Positions 24,802 to 33,736 of a DNA stretch of 64,000 bases are shown here, one piece after another (the first letter of the stretch is position 1; each line of letters starts with the position of its first letter). The notes under the pieces were generated by a model, which was not told where the DNA came from, did not search any database, and saw only the letters and a list, made by a program, of their open reading frames with translations. The position numbers and the translations under genes were made by a program. The stretch is from Candidatus Peribacterales bacterium (GTDB taxonomy: Bacteria; Patescibacteriota; Gracilibacteria; Peribacterales; Peribacteraceae): assembly GCA_020058765.1 (NCBI GenBank), contig JAGVDM010000006.1, positions 117,488 to 181,487 of the forward strand, written 5' to 3'.

Positions 24802-26496
24802 ATGCAGTACAACGACTATTCCCTTCTTCGGATCATTACCGGCATAACGGCACTCTCGCTTGTGCTTTCACCTTTTACGATTGTGCGCGCAGCAGACTAC
24901 GATCTGGAACCTCATGAATTGCCATATACGGATCGCGCATCAATCGACATGCAAACTGCCGCAGGGCTAGGCGTGCTCACGGAAGCGGGTATTTTTCGCG
25001 GAAACGATGATGGCACATTCCGCCCAGAATCGTACTTAAACCGTGCAGAATTCGTCACGATCATTCTGCGACTCCTTGGTGACGACACCACTGCACCAGC
25101 CACACGATGCTTCCCAGATGTAGCAGAAAATGTGTGGTACACAGAAGATGTGTGTCATGCAAAAGAGCTCGGCATCATTCGTGGAAATGCCGATCCAAAC
25201 CTTATGGAATCACAATGGCGCTTCGAACCGAATCGAGCCACAAACTACGCAGAAGCAGTGAAGATGCTCGTTGAGCTCTATACATTCCCTGTACAAGGTG
25301 AGGTGGAAGGGAGTGATTGGTTTGTGCCATACATGAATGCAGCCAATGAACGTGGCCTTGGTTTGCGCGGTATTCGCCCAGCAGATCTCATCACCCGCGC
25401 AGAAATGTCACGGCTCACGGCGCGCTTCTATGCACACAGCACAGGTGAGTTGGATGCATTGATCGAAGCAGAGATGCGCAACGAAGAATCGACTAGCAGC
25501 TCTGTATCTTCAACCTCTTCAGTTTCGTCTACACCTACCAACACATCGTCGGTAAGCAGCAGCACGAATGCCACGAAGGATCCCCTCCCTTGGTCGGCAG
25601 CCATCTCCGGATTCTTGGCTGCAGGGAATACATCGCAAATACTCGCGCAAGCAGATGTCTTCCTGGAACAGGAACCTCTGATGGTAGACGTAATTGTCAT
25701 TGCACTCGATACACCTACAGTAGAAGTGGAAGGATTCCTTGTGTACGACGAGAATGCTACGTTGCTCGGCCGTGCCGGACATGATCTAAGCAGAGGCAAC
25801 GGCGTGTACACGCTGCACATGCGAAACGACGAACTCACGATCGCAAAAGCAAAAGAATTTACCTTCTATGTGCGTGCCATTCTGCGCAGCGTAGATCGCG
25901 GCGCACAGAGCGGAGTGCCAGTAGAAGTGGAAAGCCTGAGCGTGGAAGGCACGGGCGAATGGAGCACGCGAACCTACGCACGTAGCACCACCGAAACCTT
26001 CCCCTCATTCATGACGGCCCACGGCACGCTCATGATCGAAAATGGCGGTGTATCTTCCGCAGTACTCGTCCCCGGGACGAACATAGAGATCGGCGCATTC
26101 CGATTCTCGATGCAAGCGGAGGACAGCCAAACAGATGTGCAAGTGGAAGACATTACATTCACTCTCAATCGCACATCCAACGTGGTCGTGTCGGATGTGA
26201 TCATGCGGCACCCCGAAAGCGGAGCAGAAATGCCCTGTTCGGTGACGTCTATCACCATTGAATGTACGAATATCACCGCAGGCCTAAGCACATTGGACGC
26301 AGATACCCCACGCACATTCAAGCTCTACGCAAACGTGCAGGTGACTACCGGAAACTCTGCAACATTGAGCTTGAGTATCTCTGATCCGGGCAACTCGACA
26401 TCAGCAGGAGACGTCACATGGACGGATGGTGAAACGACATTCCAGTGGCTCCCAGGCGGACAACCCGTTGTAACCGGTACCACCTACTCCTTGTAG
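24802..26496 (+). CDS. S-layer homology domain surface protein, paralogue 2
   Basis: A 564-aa exported protein related over its full length to the one at 8530-10239. After a signal peptide (about residues 1-31, ending TIVRAAD) come three SLH units (GNDDGTFRPESYLNRAEF; CFPDVAENVWYTEDV; a third ending ITRAEMSRLTARFY). A Ser/Thr-rich linker replaces the Pro/Glu linker of paralogue 1. The C-terminal beta-rich region shares FLVYDENATLLGRA, FYVRAI, ETFPSF and a FQWLPG near the end with its paralogue. It likely decorates the cell wall. Confidence 0.87.
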   Translation: MQYNDYSLLRIITGITALSLVLSPFTIVRAADYDLEPHELPYTDRASIDMQTAAGLGVLTEAGIFRGNDDGTFRPESYLNRAEFVTIILRLLGDDTTAPATRCFPDVAENVWYTEDVCHAKELGIIRGNADPNLMESQWRFEPNRATNYAEAVKMLVELYTFPVQGEVEGSDWFVPYMNAANERGLGLRGIRPADLITRAEMSRLTARFYAHSTGELDALIEAEMRNEESTSSSVSSTSSVSSTPTNTSSVSSSTNATKDPLPWSAAISGFLAAGNTSQILAQADVFLEQEPLMVDVIVIALDTPTVEVEGFLVYDENATLLGRAGHDLSRGNGVYTLHMRNDELTIAKAKEFTFYVRAILRSVDRGAQSGVPVEVESLSVEGTGEWSTRTYARSTTETFPSFMTAHGTLMIENGGVSSAVLVPGTNIEIGAFRFSMQAEDSQTDVQVEDITFTLNRTSNVVVSDVIMRHPESGAEMPCSVTSITIECTNITAGLSTLDADTPRTFKLYANVQVTTGNSATLSLSISDPGNSTSAGDVTWTDGETTFQWLPGGQPVVTGTTYSL

Positions 26497-26685
26497 TTAT
26501 GGAGACGACGCATGCTCGCATTCTCAGGATCATCCCCATTGCAGCAATAGTTGTAACTGCATTATGCATCGTATAACTACAGGCCCCAGGCAAAGAGCAG
26601 TATGTTCTCTGCCTGGGCGAAGCCATTGGTCTTCAAAGAGGAGGGGAAATTGTGCATACTCCTCGATGTTCTTCCTTCTCTTTCT

Positions 26686-27180
26686 ATGAATAAGAAACAA
26701 CAACCACTCCAAGATTTGCACAGAGAATCTGTAAAAAAGATGGCTGCACTAGAAGGTTGGCTGGAGCCGATCTTCACCAAAGCGCCACACCTGCCGCGCA
26801 ACATTCAGGAGACGCTGGTGCAAATCGCACCCTGGCTCGCGCTGATCTTTGGTGTACTAGGCATTGCGAGCATTCTCTCAGCTGGGATGTTCATGCCGTA
26901 CGTGATGTCCTTTGGGTGGGTAGGAGGAGGAGCAATGAAAGTGGCGATGGGACTAGGCGTAATCGCCACATTGCTGGCATCTGTACTGAGTTTGCTGGCA
27001 TGGCAACCGCTCAACGCACGCAAAAAACTGGGCTGGGATTACCTCTTCTACGGCACCGTACTCACGGCTGTATCCGCCATCCTCAACCTCTTCTTTGGTT
27101 ATGCCACAGTCGGTTCAGTCCTTGGGGCAGTGATTGGGTTCTGGCTGCTCTTCGAGATCCGGAGTTTCTACAGGGCGTAG
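26686..27180 (+). CDS. Four-TM membrane protein of unknown function
   Basis: A 164-aa protein: a charged N-terminus of about 45 residues followed by four hydrophobic helices (WLALIFGVLGIASIL; VAMGLGVIATLLASVLSLLA; YLFYGTVLTAVSAILNLFF; VLGAVIGFWLLFEI). No known motif is seen. The start at MNKKQQPL is chosen over the track ATG because it removes a non-protein extension. The upstream gap of 189 bp contains an imperfect hairpin (CCAGGCA/TGCCTGG, 26584-26616) without a T-tract. RlmI follows 61 bp later. Confidence 0.7.
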   Translation: MNKKQQPLQDLHRESVKKMAALEGWLEPIFTKAPHLPRNIQETLVQIAPWLALIFGVLGIASILSAGMFMPYVMSFGWVGGGAMKVAMGLGVIATLLASVLSLLAWQPLNARKKLGWDYLFYGTVLTAVSAILNLFFGYATVGSVLGAVIGFWLLFEIRSFYRA

Positions 27181-27241
27181 AGCACCCGAATCTTCAGCAT
27201 CTGCTCGCGCAGCATATCGCGTTGCGATAGCGTTTGTCCGC

Positions 27242-28423
27242 ATGTCCACGTACCCGATTCTCACCCTGAAGGCTGGCAGAGAAATCTCACTGAAAAACCG
27301 TCACCCCGCGGTATACGTGACGGCAGTGGAGCATGCGCCAGAGGTGCAGAACGGCGGGATTGTGGAAGTACAAAGCAGCACCGGTGAATTCCTCTGCTAT
27401 GCCACATACAATCGCAGAGCATACATCTGCTTGCGCGCGATTGGCTTTGCCAAGCGCGATCCACTTGAGCAGATACGCGAAGCAATTGAGCGCGCGATTG
27501 CCCTGCGAACAATGCTTGCAGAGAAAGAAGACACCACGGCCTGGCGACTGGTGAACGCTGAAGGGGACGGCATCCCCGGGCTCATTGTGGATCGCTACGG
27601 TGATGTGCTCACTGTGCAGTTCACCACGCTCGGTATGGATCGCCTGCGTGAATGGGTAACGGAAACACTCATAGCACTCCTGAAGCCGAAAGCTATCTTC
27701 GAAAAATCGACCGGCAGCGCACGCAAAAAGGAAGGGCTCGAGAACGTGGAACATTGGATACGCGGAGGAGTAGAAGGCGGCATTGAAGTGCGCGAGCGCG
27801 GTGTGCGGTACAAGATCGAATTACACGGGAGTCAGAAGACGGGGCTATTTTTGGATCAACGAGAAATGCGTTCGATGGTGCGCGAATTCGCAAAGGATAG
27901 AACAGTGCTCGACATCTGCAGTTACGTTGGAGGGTTCAGCGTGAACGCACTGCTCGGCGGTGCCATAGCGGCAGACGCGGTGGACTACGATGCACTCGCA
28001 CTGCAGCGCGCAACGGAGCATGCGACCATGAACGGCATCGATGCAGGAAACTTGGGAACGTATGCGGAAGACGCATTCGTATTTCTGCGACGAGAACCGA
28101 TGCCACACACGTACGACTTCATCATTCTAGATCCCCCTGCATTCGCAAAACGTAGCGCAGACTTGGACCCAGCCAAGAAGGCGTACACCGATTTAAACCG
28201 CCTAGCGCTGCAACGCATTGCGCCCGGCGGACTGCTGCTGACATGTTCGTGCAGCTATCAAATGCAGCCCGACATCTTCCAAACCGCAGTGTTCCACGCC
28301 GCAAGGCAGGCTGGGAGAAACGTACGCATCCTGCAGCGACATAGGCAAGCGATGGATCACCCTGTGAGCCTCTACCACCCAGAAAGTGATTATTTAAAGA
28401 GCCTACTGCTCGCAGTGGAATAA
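27242..28423 (+). CDS. rlmI: 23S rRNA (cytosine1962-C5)-methyltransferase, RlmI-like
   Basis: RlmI methylates C1962 of 23S rRNA. The 393-aa protein starts with a PUA-type RNA-binding domain (TLKAGREISLKNRHPAV), then a beta-barrel linker and a Rossmann domain with motif I VLDICSYVGGFSV, FIILDPPAF for motif IV and the catalytic-Cys block LLTCSCSYQM. Length matches the family. The track ORF begins in the preceding gene; MSTYPILTL at 27242 is the start. Confidence 0.9.
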   Translation: MSTYPILTLKAGREISLKNRHPAVYVTAVEHAPEVQNGGIVEVQSSTGEFLCYATYNRRAYICLRAIGFAKRDPLEQIREAIERAIALRTMLAEKEDTTAWRLVNAEGDGIPGLIVDRYGDVLTVQFTTLGMDRLREWVTETLIALLKPKAIFEKSTGSARKKEGLENVEHWIRGGVEGGIEVRERGVRYKIELHGSQKTGLFLDQREMRSMVREFAKDRTVLDICSYVGGFSVNALLGGAIAADAVDYDALALQRATEHATMNGIDAGNLGTYAEDAFVFLRREPMPHTYDFIILDPPAFAKRSADLDPAKKAYTDLNRLALQRIAPGGLLLTCSCSYQMQPDIFQTAVFHAARQAGRNVRILQRHRQAMDHPVSLYHPESDYLKSLLLAVE

Positions 28424-28451
28424 GGGCATTTGCTCGGCGCACCAGCAACTG

Positions 28452-28457
28452 TAGAAT
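28452..28457 (+). promoter_or_regulatory. -10 box of the DedA gene
   Basis: TAGAAT ends 8 nt before the ATG at 28466. Confidence 0.35.
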
Positions 28458-28465
28458 CCTCCGGC

Positions 28466-29125
28466 ATGTTCGAAGGTGTCATTGCCTGGCTAGAACAGAT
28501 GGCGCTCTCGGTACCGCTCCCGCTTTTTGTGAGTGTGGGCGGCATTGTGGAAGAAATTCTTGCACCTATCCCCTCGCCGCTCGTGAGCGTAATGGCGGGC
28601 AGCGTAACTGCGGCGCAAGAGTGGGGCGTCACCTACCTACTGTGGATCTGTGCGATTGCTACAGTGGCAAAAACCGTGGGTGCGTGGCTCTTTTACGTCC
28701 TCGGCGACAAGCTGGAAGACGTCGCTGTACCGCGCTTTGGAAAGTATATCGGCGTGTCGCACCAAGACCTGGAGCACTTCGGCGAGCACTTTAATGGCAC
28801 GCAGAAAGACACACTCATTCTGCTTATTATCCGAGCGATCCCTGTGATGCCGAGCACGCCGATTTCCCTACTGTGCGGCATTCTCAAAATCAGGATGCAC
28901 ACCTTCGTGCTGGCTACCTTGATTGGCTTCTATATACGCAATCTAACGTTCATGTTGATTGGTTACACGGGTTTGCATGCGATGGAATCGCTCATGCAAG
29001 GAATAGATATGGCGGAGACTGTATTGAAACTCGCCATTGTAGGCGGCGGCCTTGCTGTGTTGGCATGGCTCTACTGGAAACGCCGCACCGGGCACCCGGC
29101 AAAGTGGCTTAAATGGAAGCGCTAA
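28466..29125 (+). CDS. DedA/VTT-domain membrane protein
   Basis: A 219-aa polytopic protein of the DedA (SNARE-associated/VTT) family, proposed to flip phospholipid or undecaprenyl phosphate across the membrane. Family features are the early EEILAPIPSPLV re-entrant segment and the later IIRAIPVMPSTPISLLCG block (R-x-x-P...G). The start at MFEGVIAWL is preferred over the track ATG, which lies 36 bp upstream. Confidence 0.85.
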   Translation: MFEGVIAWLEQMALSVPLPLFVSVGGIVEEILAPIPSPLVSVMAGSVTAAQEWGVTYLLWICAIATVAKTVGAWLFYVLGDKLEDVAVPRFGKYIGVSHQDLEHFGEHFNGTQKDTLILLIIRAIPVMPSTPISLLCGILKIRMHTFVLATLIGFYIRNLTFMLIGYTGLHAMESLMQGIDMAETVLKLAIVGGGLAVLAWLYWKRRTGHPAKWLKWKR

Positions 29126-29173
29126 AGCGGCTGGAGGTTTTGCGCATGATGCGTTTCATGGAAGAATGCTTCC

Positions 29174-31891
29174 ATGCCTCACGAGAAACCAGCAAAAGCC
29201 CCGCCAAGACACCGATTTGCCGCAACCGCCTGGCACACGCTCGATGCGGATGAAGCACTTCGTCGCTTAGCATCCCGAACGTCGCAAGGCATTTCCCAAG
29301 AAGAGGCAGAATCCCGCCTACAGGAATTTGGTCTCAACCAGCTTGCAGAAGCGGTACGCGTTTCGCCGTGGACACTCCTACTTTCGCAATTCAAGAACGT
29401 CCTCATCATTATTCTCCTTATTGCCGCAGTACTGTCTGGAGCATTGGGACACGGTGTAGAAGCCGGAGCTATTGGAGCTATTGTGCTCTTTGCTGTGCTG
29501 CTTGGGTTTGCACAGGAGTTTCGAGCGGAACGCGCAATTGAAGCACTACGCAAAATGGCGGCGCCCACAGCAACTGTACTGCGCGGCGGTGAAGAGGTGG
29601 AAGTGCCGGCGAATATGCTGGTACCTGGGGATATCATCCTACTAGCTGCAGGAGACAAAGTGCCTGCGGATGCACGCGTAGTGGAAAGTGTGAATCTGCA
29701 CGCAGACGAGGCGGCGCTCACTGGCGAGTCTGTGCCTGTACAAAAGCAGACGGCAACTCTACAAGGAGAAAAACTCCCCGTTGGGGACCTGCGGAATATG
29801 GTGCACGCGGGAACAATCATCACCTACGGACGCGGTCGTGCCGTGGTAACCACCACAGGCATGCAAACAGAATTTGGTAAAATCGCCGGATTGCTCCAGA
29901 CGGTGGAAACAAGTGAAACACCGCTGCAGCAAAACTTAGATCGGGTAGGCAAAGCCCTCGCAAAAGCTGCGCTGGTAGTGGTGTTCTTGATCAGTTGTGT
30001 GGGAATCCTGCGTGGGCAACCAGTGCTGGAAATGATCATTTTCGGCATTGCCCTCGCTGTTGCGGTGGTGCCCGAAGCACTCCCTGCAGTAGTCACCATT
30101 TCACTCGCGATCGGTGTGCAGCGAATGGTGAAACGACACGCACTGGTGCGGCGACTGCCTGCGGTGGAAACACTGGGCTCCACCTCTGTGATTTGTTCCG
30201 ATAAAACAGGAACGCTCACCAAAGATGAAATGACTGCACGCAAAGTCTACGTAGCCCGCACAACGGTACTGATCGATGGATTCGGTTACGAGCCACATGG
30301 GGAATTCTCGCTTGATGGTCGCGTGTTGGAGCCATCTTCAGCGCTCATGGATCTGCTCACTGCGGGTGCACTGGCATCCGACGCAACGCTCACCAAAACA
30401 GAAGACGGATGGGATATAAAAGGTGACCCGACGGAAGGCGCGCTCGTTGTAGCGGCAGCCAAAGCAGGGCTGCAGAAGAAAGTACTCGACGAGCAATTCC
30501 CTCGCACGGCAGAGATTCCATTCACATCGGAAACCAAACGCATGACCACGCTGCACCACGGCGGAGGCGGCGAAACGGCATATGCCAAAGGTGCGCCAGA
30601 AATATTGCTGGGCTCCTGCACATTGGAGCGCGGAGAAGCAGGCACCGTGCCACTCACTCCGGAGCGGCGGACGGAGATCCTTGCAGCGGCTAAGCAGATG
30701 GCAGACGACGCACTGCGTGTGCTTGCAGTGGCAATGAAGGAGAACGCCACACTCGCGGATGCCGAGAGTAAAATGACGTTCCTTGGGCTCGTCGGCATGC
30801 TCGATCCGCCCCGCCCAGAAGCAAAGGAAGCGGTCGCCAAATGCAAAGCAGCAGGGATCAAAACCATCATGATCACCGGGGATCACCCTGCAACAGCCAT
30901 GGCCGTTGCCAAGGAGCTCGGCATTTTGGATGGTGGGAGAGCAGTAACAGGTGCGGATGTGGATGCCATGGACGATGCGACATTCGAGAAGGCAGTGCTC
31001 GAAATCGATGTGTACGCGCGCGTTTCCCCAGCCCATAAGCTGAAAGTCGTTACTGCACTGCAGAAGCTCGGCCACATTGTGGCAATGACGGGTGACGGCG
31101 TGAACGATGCACCCGCACTCAAGAAGGCAGACATTGGTATCGCTATGGGGATCACAGGAACAGACGTCACCAAGGAAGCCGCCGCAATGACGCTGACCGA
31201 TGATAACTTCGCCTCGATTGTTGCAGCAGTGGAAGAAGGCCGCGGCATCTTCGGCAACATTAAGAAGTACCTGATGTACCTACTCTCCTCGAACATTGGG
31301 GAGATTCTGCTTATGACAGGCGCGAGCATCTTGGGGATGCCGCTCCCCCTCACTGCCGTGCAGATCCTCTTTGTAAACCTCGCAACGGATGGGCTCCCCG
31401 CCCTCGCACTGGCAGTGGATCCACCGGAGCATGACCTGATGCAACGCAAGCCTCGCAATCCGCGCAGGAGCATCTTCACCCCTTCAGTGATCGCGCTCAT
31501 GGTGACCGGAGGTGCGTGGTCGATGTTGATCAACTTGGGACTCTTCTGGTGGGCGCTGCAGTCTGGCAGGAGCATGTCAGAAGCCATGACGATGACGTTC
31601 GTTTCACTTGTACTCATTCAGTTCTTTAAGGCGTACAACTTCCGCTCGGATCATAACTCCATCTTGCAGAAGCCCTTCGCAAACACATGGCTCAATATTG
31701 CAGTATTTGTAGAGTTCCTGCTCTTGATCCCTATGGTCTACGTCACAGCTTTCCAACCAGTATTCGATACCGTGGCATTACCACTCGACGACATTATTAT
31801 TATCGGCGTGCTTTCGGTAACCATCGTGCCGGTGCTGGAGCTCGCCAAATGGATCATCCGCAAGCAGCGAGGCTCTCTCGCAGCTGTATAA
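29174..31891 (+). CDS. Calcium-transporting P-type ATPase (P2A/P2B type)
   Basis: A 905-aa cation pump driven by an aspartyl-phosphate cycle. Ordered motifs: N-terminal cation ATPase domain, TGES in the actuator domain, PEALP in TM4, the phosphorylation site CSDKTGTLTKDE, KGAPE in the nucleotide domain, and GDGVNDAPALKKADIG at the hinge. PEALP and the six-helix C-terminal block fit Ca2+ export. About ten membrane helices are visible. It is followed 10 bp later by the second VUT transporter and may share its transcript. Confidence 0.93.
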   Translation: MPHEKPAKAPPRHRFAATAWHTLDADEALRRLASRTSQGISQEEAESRLQEFGLNQLAEAVRVSPWTLLLSQFKNVLIIILLIAAVLSGALGHGVEAGAIGAIVLFAVLLGFAQEFRAERAIEALRKMAAPTATVLRGGEEVEVPANMLVPGDIILLAAGDKVPADARVVESVNLHADEAALTGESVPVQKQTATLQGEKLPVGDLRNMVHAGTIITYGRGRAVVTTTGMQTEFGKIAGLLQTVETSETPLQQNLDRVGKALAKAALVVVFLISCVGILRGQPVLEMIIFGIALAVAVVPEALPAVVTISLAIGVQRMVKRHALVRRLPAVETLGSTSVICSDKTGTLTKDEMTARKVYVARTTVLIDGFGYEPHGEFSLDGRVLEPSSALMDLLTAGALASDATLTKTEDGWDIKGDPTEGALVVAAAKAGLQKKVLDEQFPRTAEIPFTSETKRMTTLHHGGGGETAYAKGAPEILLGSCTLERGEAGTVPLTPERRTEILAAAKQMADDALRVLAVAMKENATLADAESKMTFLGLVGMLDPPRPEAKEAVAKCKAAGIKTIMITGDHPATAMAVAKELGILDGGRAVTGADVDAMDDATFEKAVLEIDVYARVSPAHKLKVVTALQKLGHIVAMTGDGVNDAPALKKADIGIAMGITGTDVTKEAAAMTLTDDNFASIVAAVEEGRGIFGNIKKYLMYLLSSNIGEILLMTGASILGMPLPLTAVQILFVNLATDGLPALALAVDPPEHDLMQRKPRNPRRSIFTPSVIALMVTGGAWSMLINLGLFWWALQSGRSMSEAMTMTFVSLVLIQFFKAYNFRSDHNSILQKPFANTWLNIAVFVEFLLLIPMVYVTAFQPVFDTVALPLDDIIIIGVLSVTIVPVLELAKWIIRKQRGSLAAV

Positions 31892-31901
31892 CCCCTCTCC
31901 C

Positions 31902-32564
31902 ATGCCTGCTAAACACTACGCAACCGTCATGGCGACATTCGTCGCCGTCGTCATCGTGAGCAATGTAAGCTCTGCCGCAAAGATCGTGGACTTCGGCTTC
32001 CCGCTCTTTGGCATGCAGCTCGCGTTCGATGCCGGAACGCTGCTGTTCCCGATCAGTTATATTTTCGGCGACATCCTTACCGAGATCTACGGCCTCGCGC
32101 GGGCACGCCGCGTGATCTGGACGGGCTTTGCACTGAGCGCCGCTACAAGCGCGTACCTATGGCTTGTAGGAGTAATGCCTGGTGAGGCGCAGTGGCAGCA
32201 ATACGCAGGTGACGACGCCTATGCAGCGATCCTTGGTGGCATTAGCTCCGGAGGCATTGTGATCGCGAGCTTGAGCGCATACTTGCTGGGAGAGTTCTCC
32301 AACTCGTACGCAATGGATCGCATAAAACGATGGACGGCAGGCAAGCTGCTCCCATTGCGTACTATTACCTCTACACTCATTGGCCAAGGGTTGGATACCG
32401 TGACCTTCGTACTGATCGCCTGTGCATTCGGCGTGTTCCCATGGGAAATCGCCACGAGCCTGATCGTCGCAAACTACGTATTCAAAGTAGCCATCGAGGT
32501 GCTCTTCACCCCTATCACCATTGGCGTAATCGGGTGGATGCGACGTGAGGAAGCACGCGCATAA
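31902..32564 (+). CDS. VUT/YhhQ-family queuosine-precursor transporter, paralogue 2
   Basis: A 220-aa six-helix membrane protein with the same layout as the protein at 17848: early SNVSSAAKIV, then ISYIFGDILTEIYG carrying the D-x-x-x-E-x-Y-G motif, and a late VFKVAIEVLFTPIT. It closely follows the Ca2+-ATPase gene and ends against the convergent SET-domain gene with no gap. Two members in one window suggest different substrates, or a salvage system for both queuine and preQ1; this is inference. Confidence 0.88.
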   Translation: MPAKHYATVMATFVAVVIVSNVSSAAKIVDFGFPLFGMQLAFDAGTLLFPISYIFGDILTEIYGLARARRVIWTGFALSAATSAYLWLVGVMPGEAQWQQYAGDDAYAAILGGISSGGIVIASLSAYLLGEFSNSYAMDRIKRWTAGKLLPLRTITSTLIGQGLDTVTFVLIACAFGVFPWEIATSLIVANYVFKVAIEVLFTPITIGVIGWMRREEARA

Positions 32565-32963
32565 TCAGTGATGCCCGCAACGGCAGCGCTTGCCAATGTG
32601 GTCATCGAAGTAATCCTTCCCGTAATCGTAGGTAAGCTCCTCGCCCGGTTTGATGCCGCGTTTCGCGTAAATGAAAATCCGTTTGCCATCCACAACAGGC
32701 TCGCAGTTGGGTTTGCAGGAATGATTGATATACCTGGCGATGTTGGCGCGGATACTGCCATCAATCGTCCATGGGCTATCCATGATATCGAACAGATACT
32801 TCCCTCCTTTCTTTTCTGCCGCTTCGTCGGTGATCACCGGCCCCCAGTACTCAATCACAAAATCACCGCGCTTCATGGGCGACACGGCAAACAGACCAAA
32901 GCCAGAAGATCCGCGTTTCACTTGGAGTGTGTGCTTTGATGGACGAGGGTGACGGTAGGGCAT
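32565..32963 (-). CDS. SET-domain protein (putative protein lysine methyltransferase)
   Basis: A 132-aa stand-alone SET domain. The SAM- and substrate-binding signatures are intact: GFGLFAV, DFVIEYWGPVIT, ARYINHSCKPN and EELTYDYG with the catalytic Tyr, then a post-SET-like CRCG at the C-terminus that may bind zinc with the Cys of NHSC. SET enzymes methylate lysines, mostly in eukaryotic histones; bacterial members target ribosomal or chromatin-like proteins or are uncharacterised. The start at 32963 (MPYRHPRPSKH) leaves 8 bp to the tRNA; the track ORF wrongly runs through the tRNA. Confidence 0.88.
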   Translation of the reverse strand: MPYRHPRPSKHTLQVKRGSSGFGLFAVSPMKRGDFVIEYWGPVITDEAAEKKGGKYLFDIMDSPWTIDGSIRANIARYINHSCKPNCEPVVDGKRIFIYAKRGIKPGEELTYDYGKDYFDDHIGKRCRCGHH

Positions 32964-32971
32964 ACAAAAGC

Positions 32972-33046
32972 TGGCAGCCTCACGGGGAATCGAACCCCGA
33001 TTACGGGAATGAGAATCCCGTGTCCTAACCGTTAGACGATGAGGCC
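32972..33046 (-). tRNA. tRNA-Glu (anticodon CUC)
   Basis: On the minus strand GGCCTCA pairs with TGAGGCT in the acceptor stem; the anticodon arm is CGGGA-TTCTCAT-TCCCG with CTC at 34-36; the T-arm holds GGTTCGATTCC. CCA is encoded (GCCA end). 75 nt in total including CCA. Confidence 0.95.
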
Positions 33047-33163
33047 GTGGCGCAGAGTGTACGGAAAACAGGGTTTGCATGCAAAAGAGAGACCGACCAT
33101 TTTTGTGCGGAATTTGGGTTCTGCCATTCCCCTAGGCACCAAGAATGTTCTACTCTGTTCCCT

Positions 33164-33736
33164 ATGCGAATCTTCGCACTGGAAACAGACAAGCGGCAGG
33201 TGATCAAGCGCTTCTGCCATGATCACGAGGGTGAGTGCGTCGTGCTGCTCACGCACTACCATATGCTCTACTTCCTGTTCGCTATTGTGCGAGAGGTGTT
33301 CCTTACTGTGATCTTTGTAGCTATTGCCTTTGGGCTGGGTGCATCTGGGCTATTCCCTTTGGGTGGGCTCCTGATGACTGTAGGCACACTGTGGTTCCTG
33401 TTCGTGTTCCTCAACGTATTCAAATCGTACATCGACTGGAAGTTCGACTTCATGGTGGTCACGACCGATAAAGTGATCATCGTGGATCAAACGTCGATTT
33501 TTCGGCAGGAAGTAAAACCTATTCATCTTGAGAATATTGGCGGTATTAGTTCGTTTACACAGTTTGGCAGCATCTTCAACTTTGGAGGGATCACCATTCA
33601 CCTCAAAGAAGGATTGGGCGGAGACCAAATGACACTGCGATACGTGCCGAAGGCGCAGGAGGTATCTGCGCGCATATCGGACGTGGTCACGCGCTACCAG
33701 CGCCGCCAGTACCGATCGAACATGGCCGGCGGCTAG
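33164..33736 (+). CDS. Membrane protein with bacterial PH domain
   Basis: A 190-aa protein with two hydrophobic helices (about residues 37-55 and 60-80) followed by a bacterial PH-like domain (FDFMVVTTDKVIIVDQTSIF onward, then GGISSFTQFGSIFNFG). This layout is typical of YdbT/bPH_2 membrane proteins of unknown role. The start MRIFALETDK removes a 39-residue extension that overlaps the tRNA side. It overlaps uvrC by 4 bp in a convergent arrangement. Confidence 0.8.
   Translation: MRIFALETDKRQVIKRFCHDHEGECVVLLTHYHMLYFLFAIVREVFLTVIFVAIAFGLGASGLFPLGGLLMTVGTLWFLFVFLNVFKSYIDWKFDFMVVTTDKVIIVDQTSIFRQEVKPIHLENIGGISSFTQFGSIFNFGGITIHLKEGLGGDQMTLRYVPKAQEVSARISDVVTRYQRRQYRSNMAGG

Noticed and set aside
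26584-26616. Hairpin CCAGGCA/TGCCTGG after S-layer gene 2 as a terminator
   Set aside because: No T-tract follows on either strand and the stem is bulged; function cannot be assigned.
32964-33080. N-terminal extension of the SET protein in the ORF track
   Set aside because: It reads through tRNA-Glu(CUC); the real start is at 32963.
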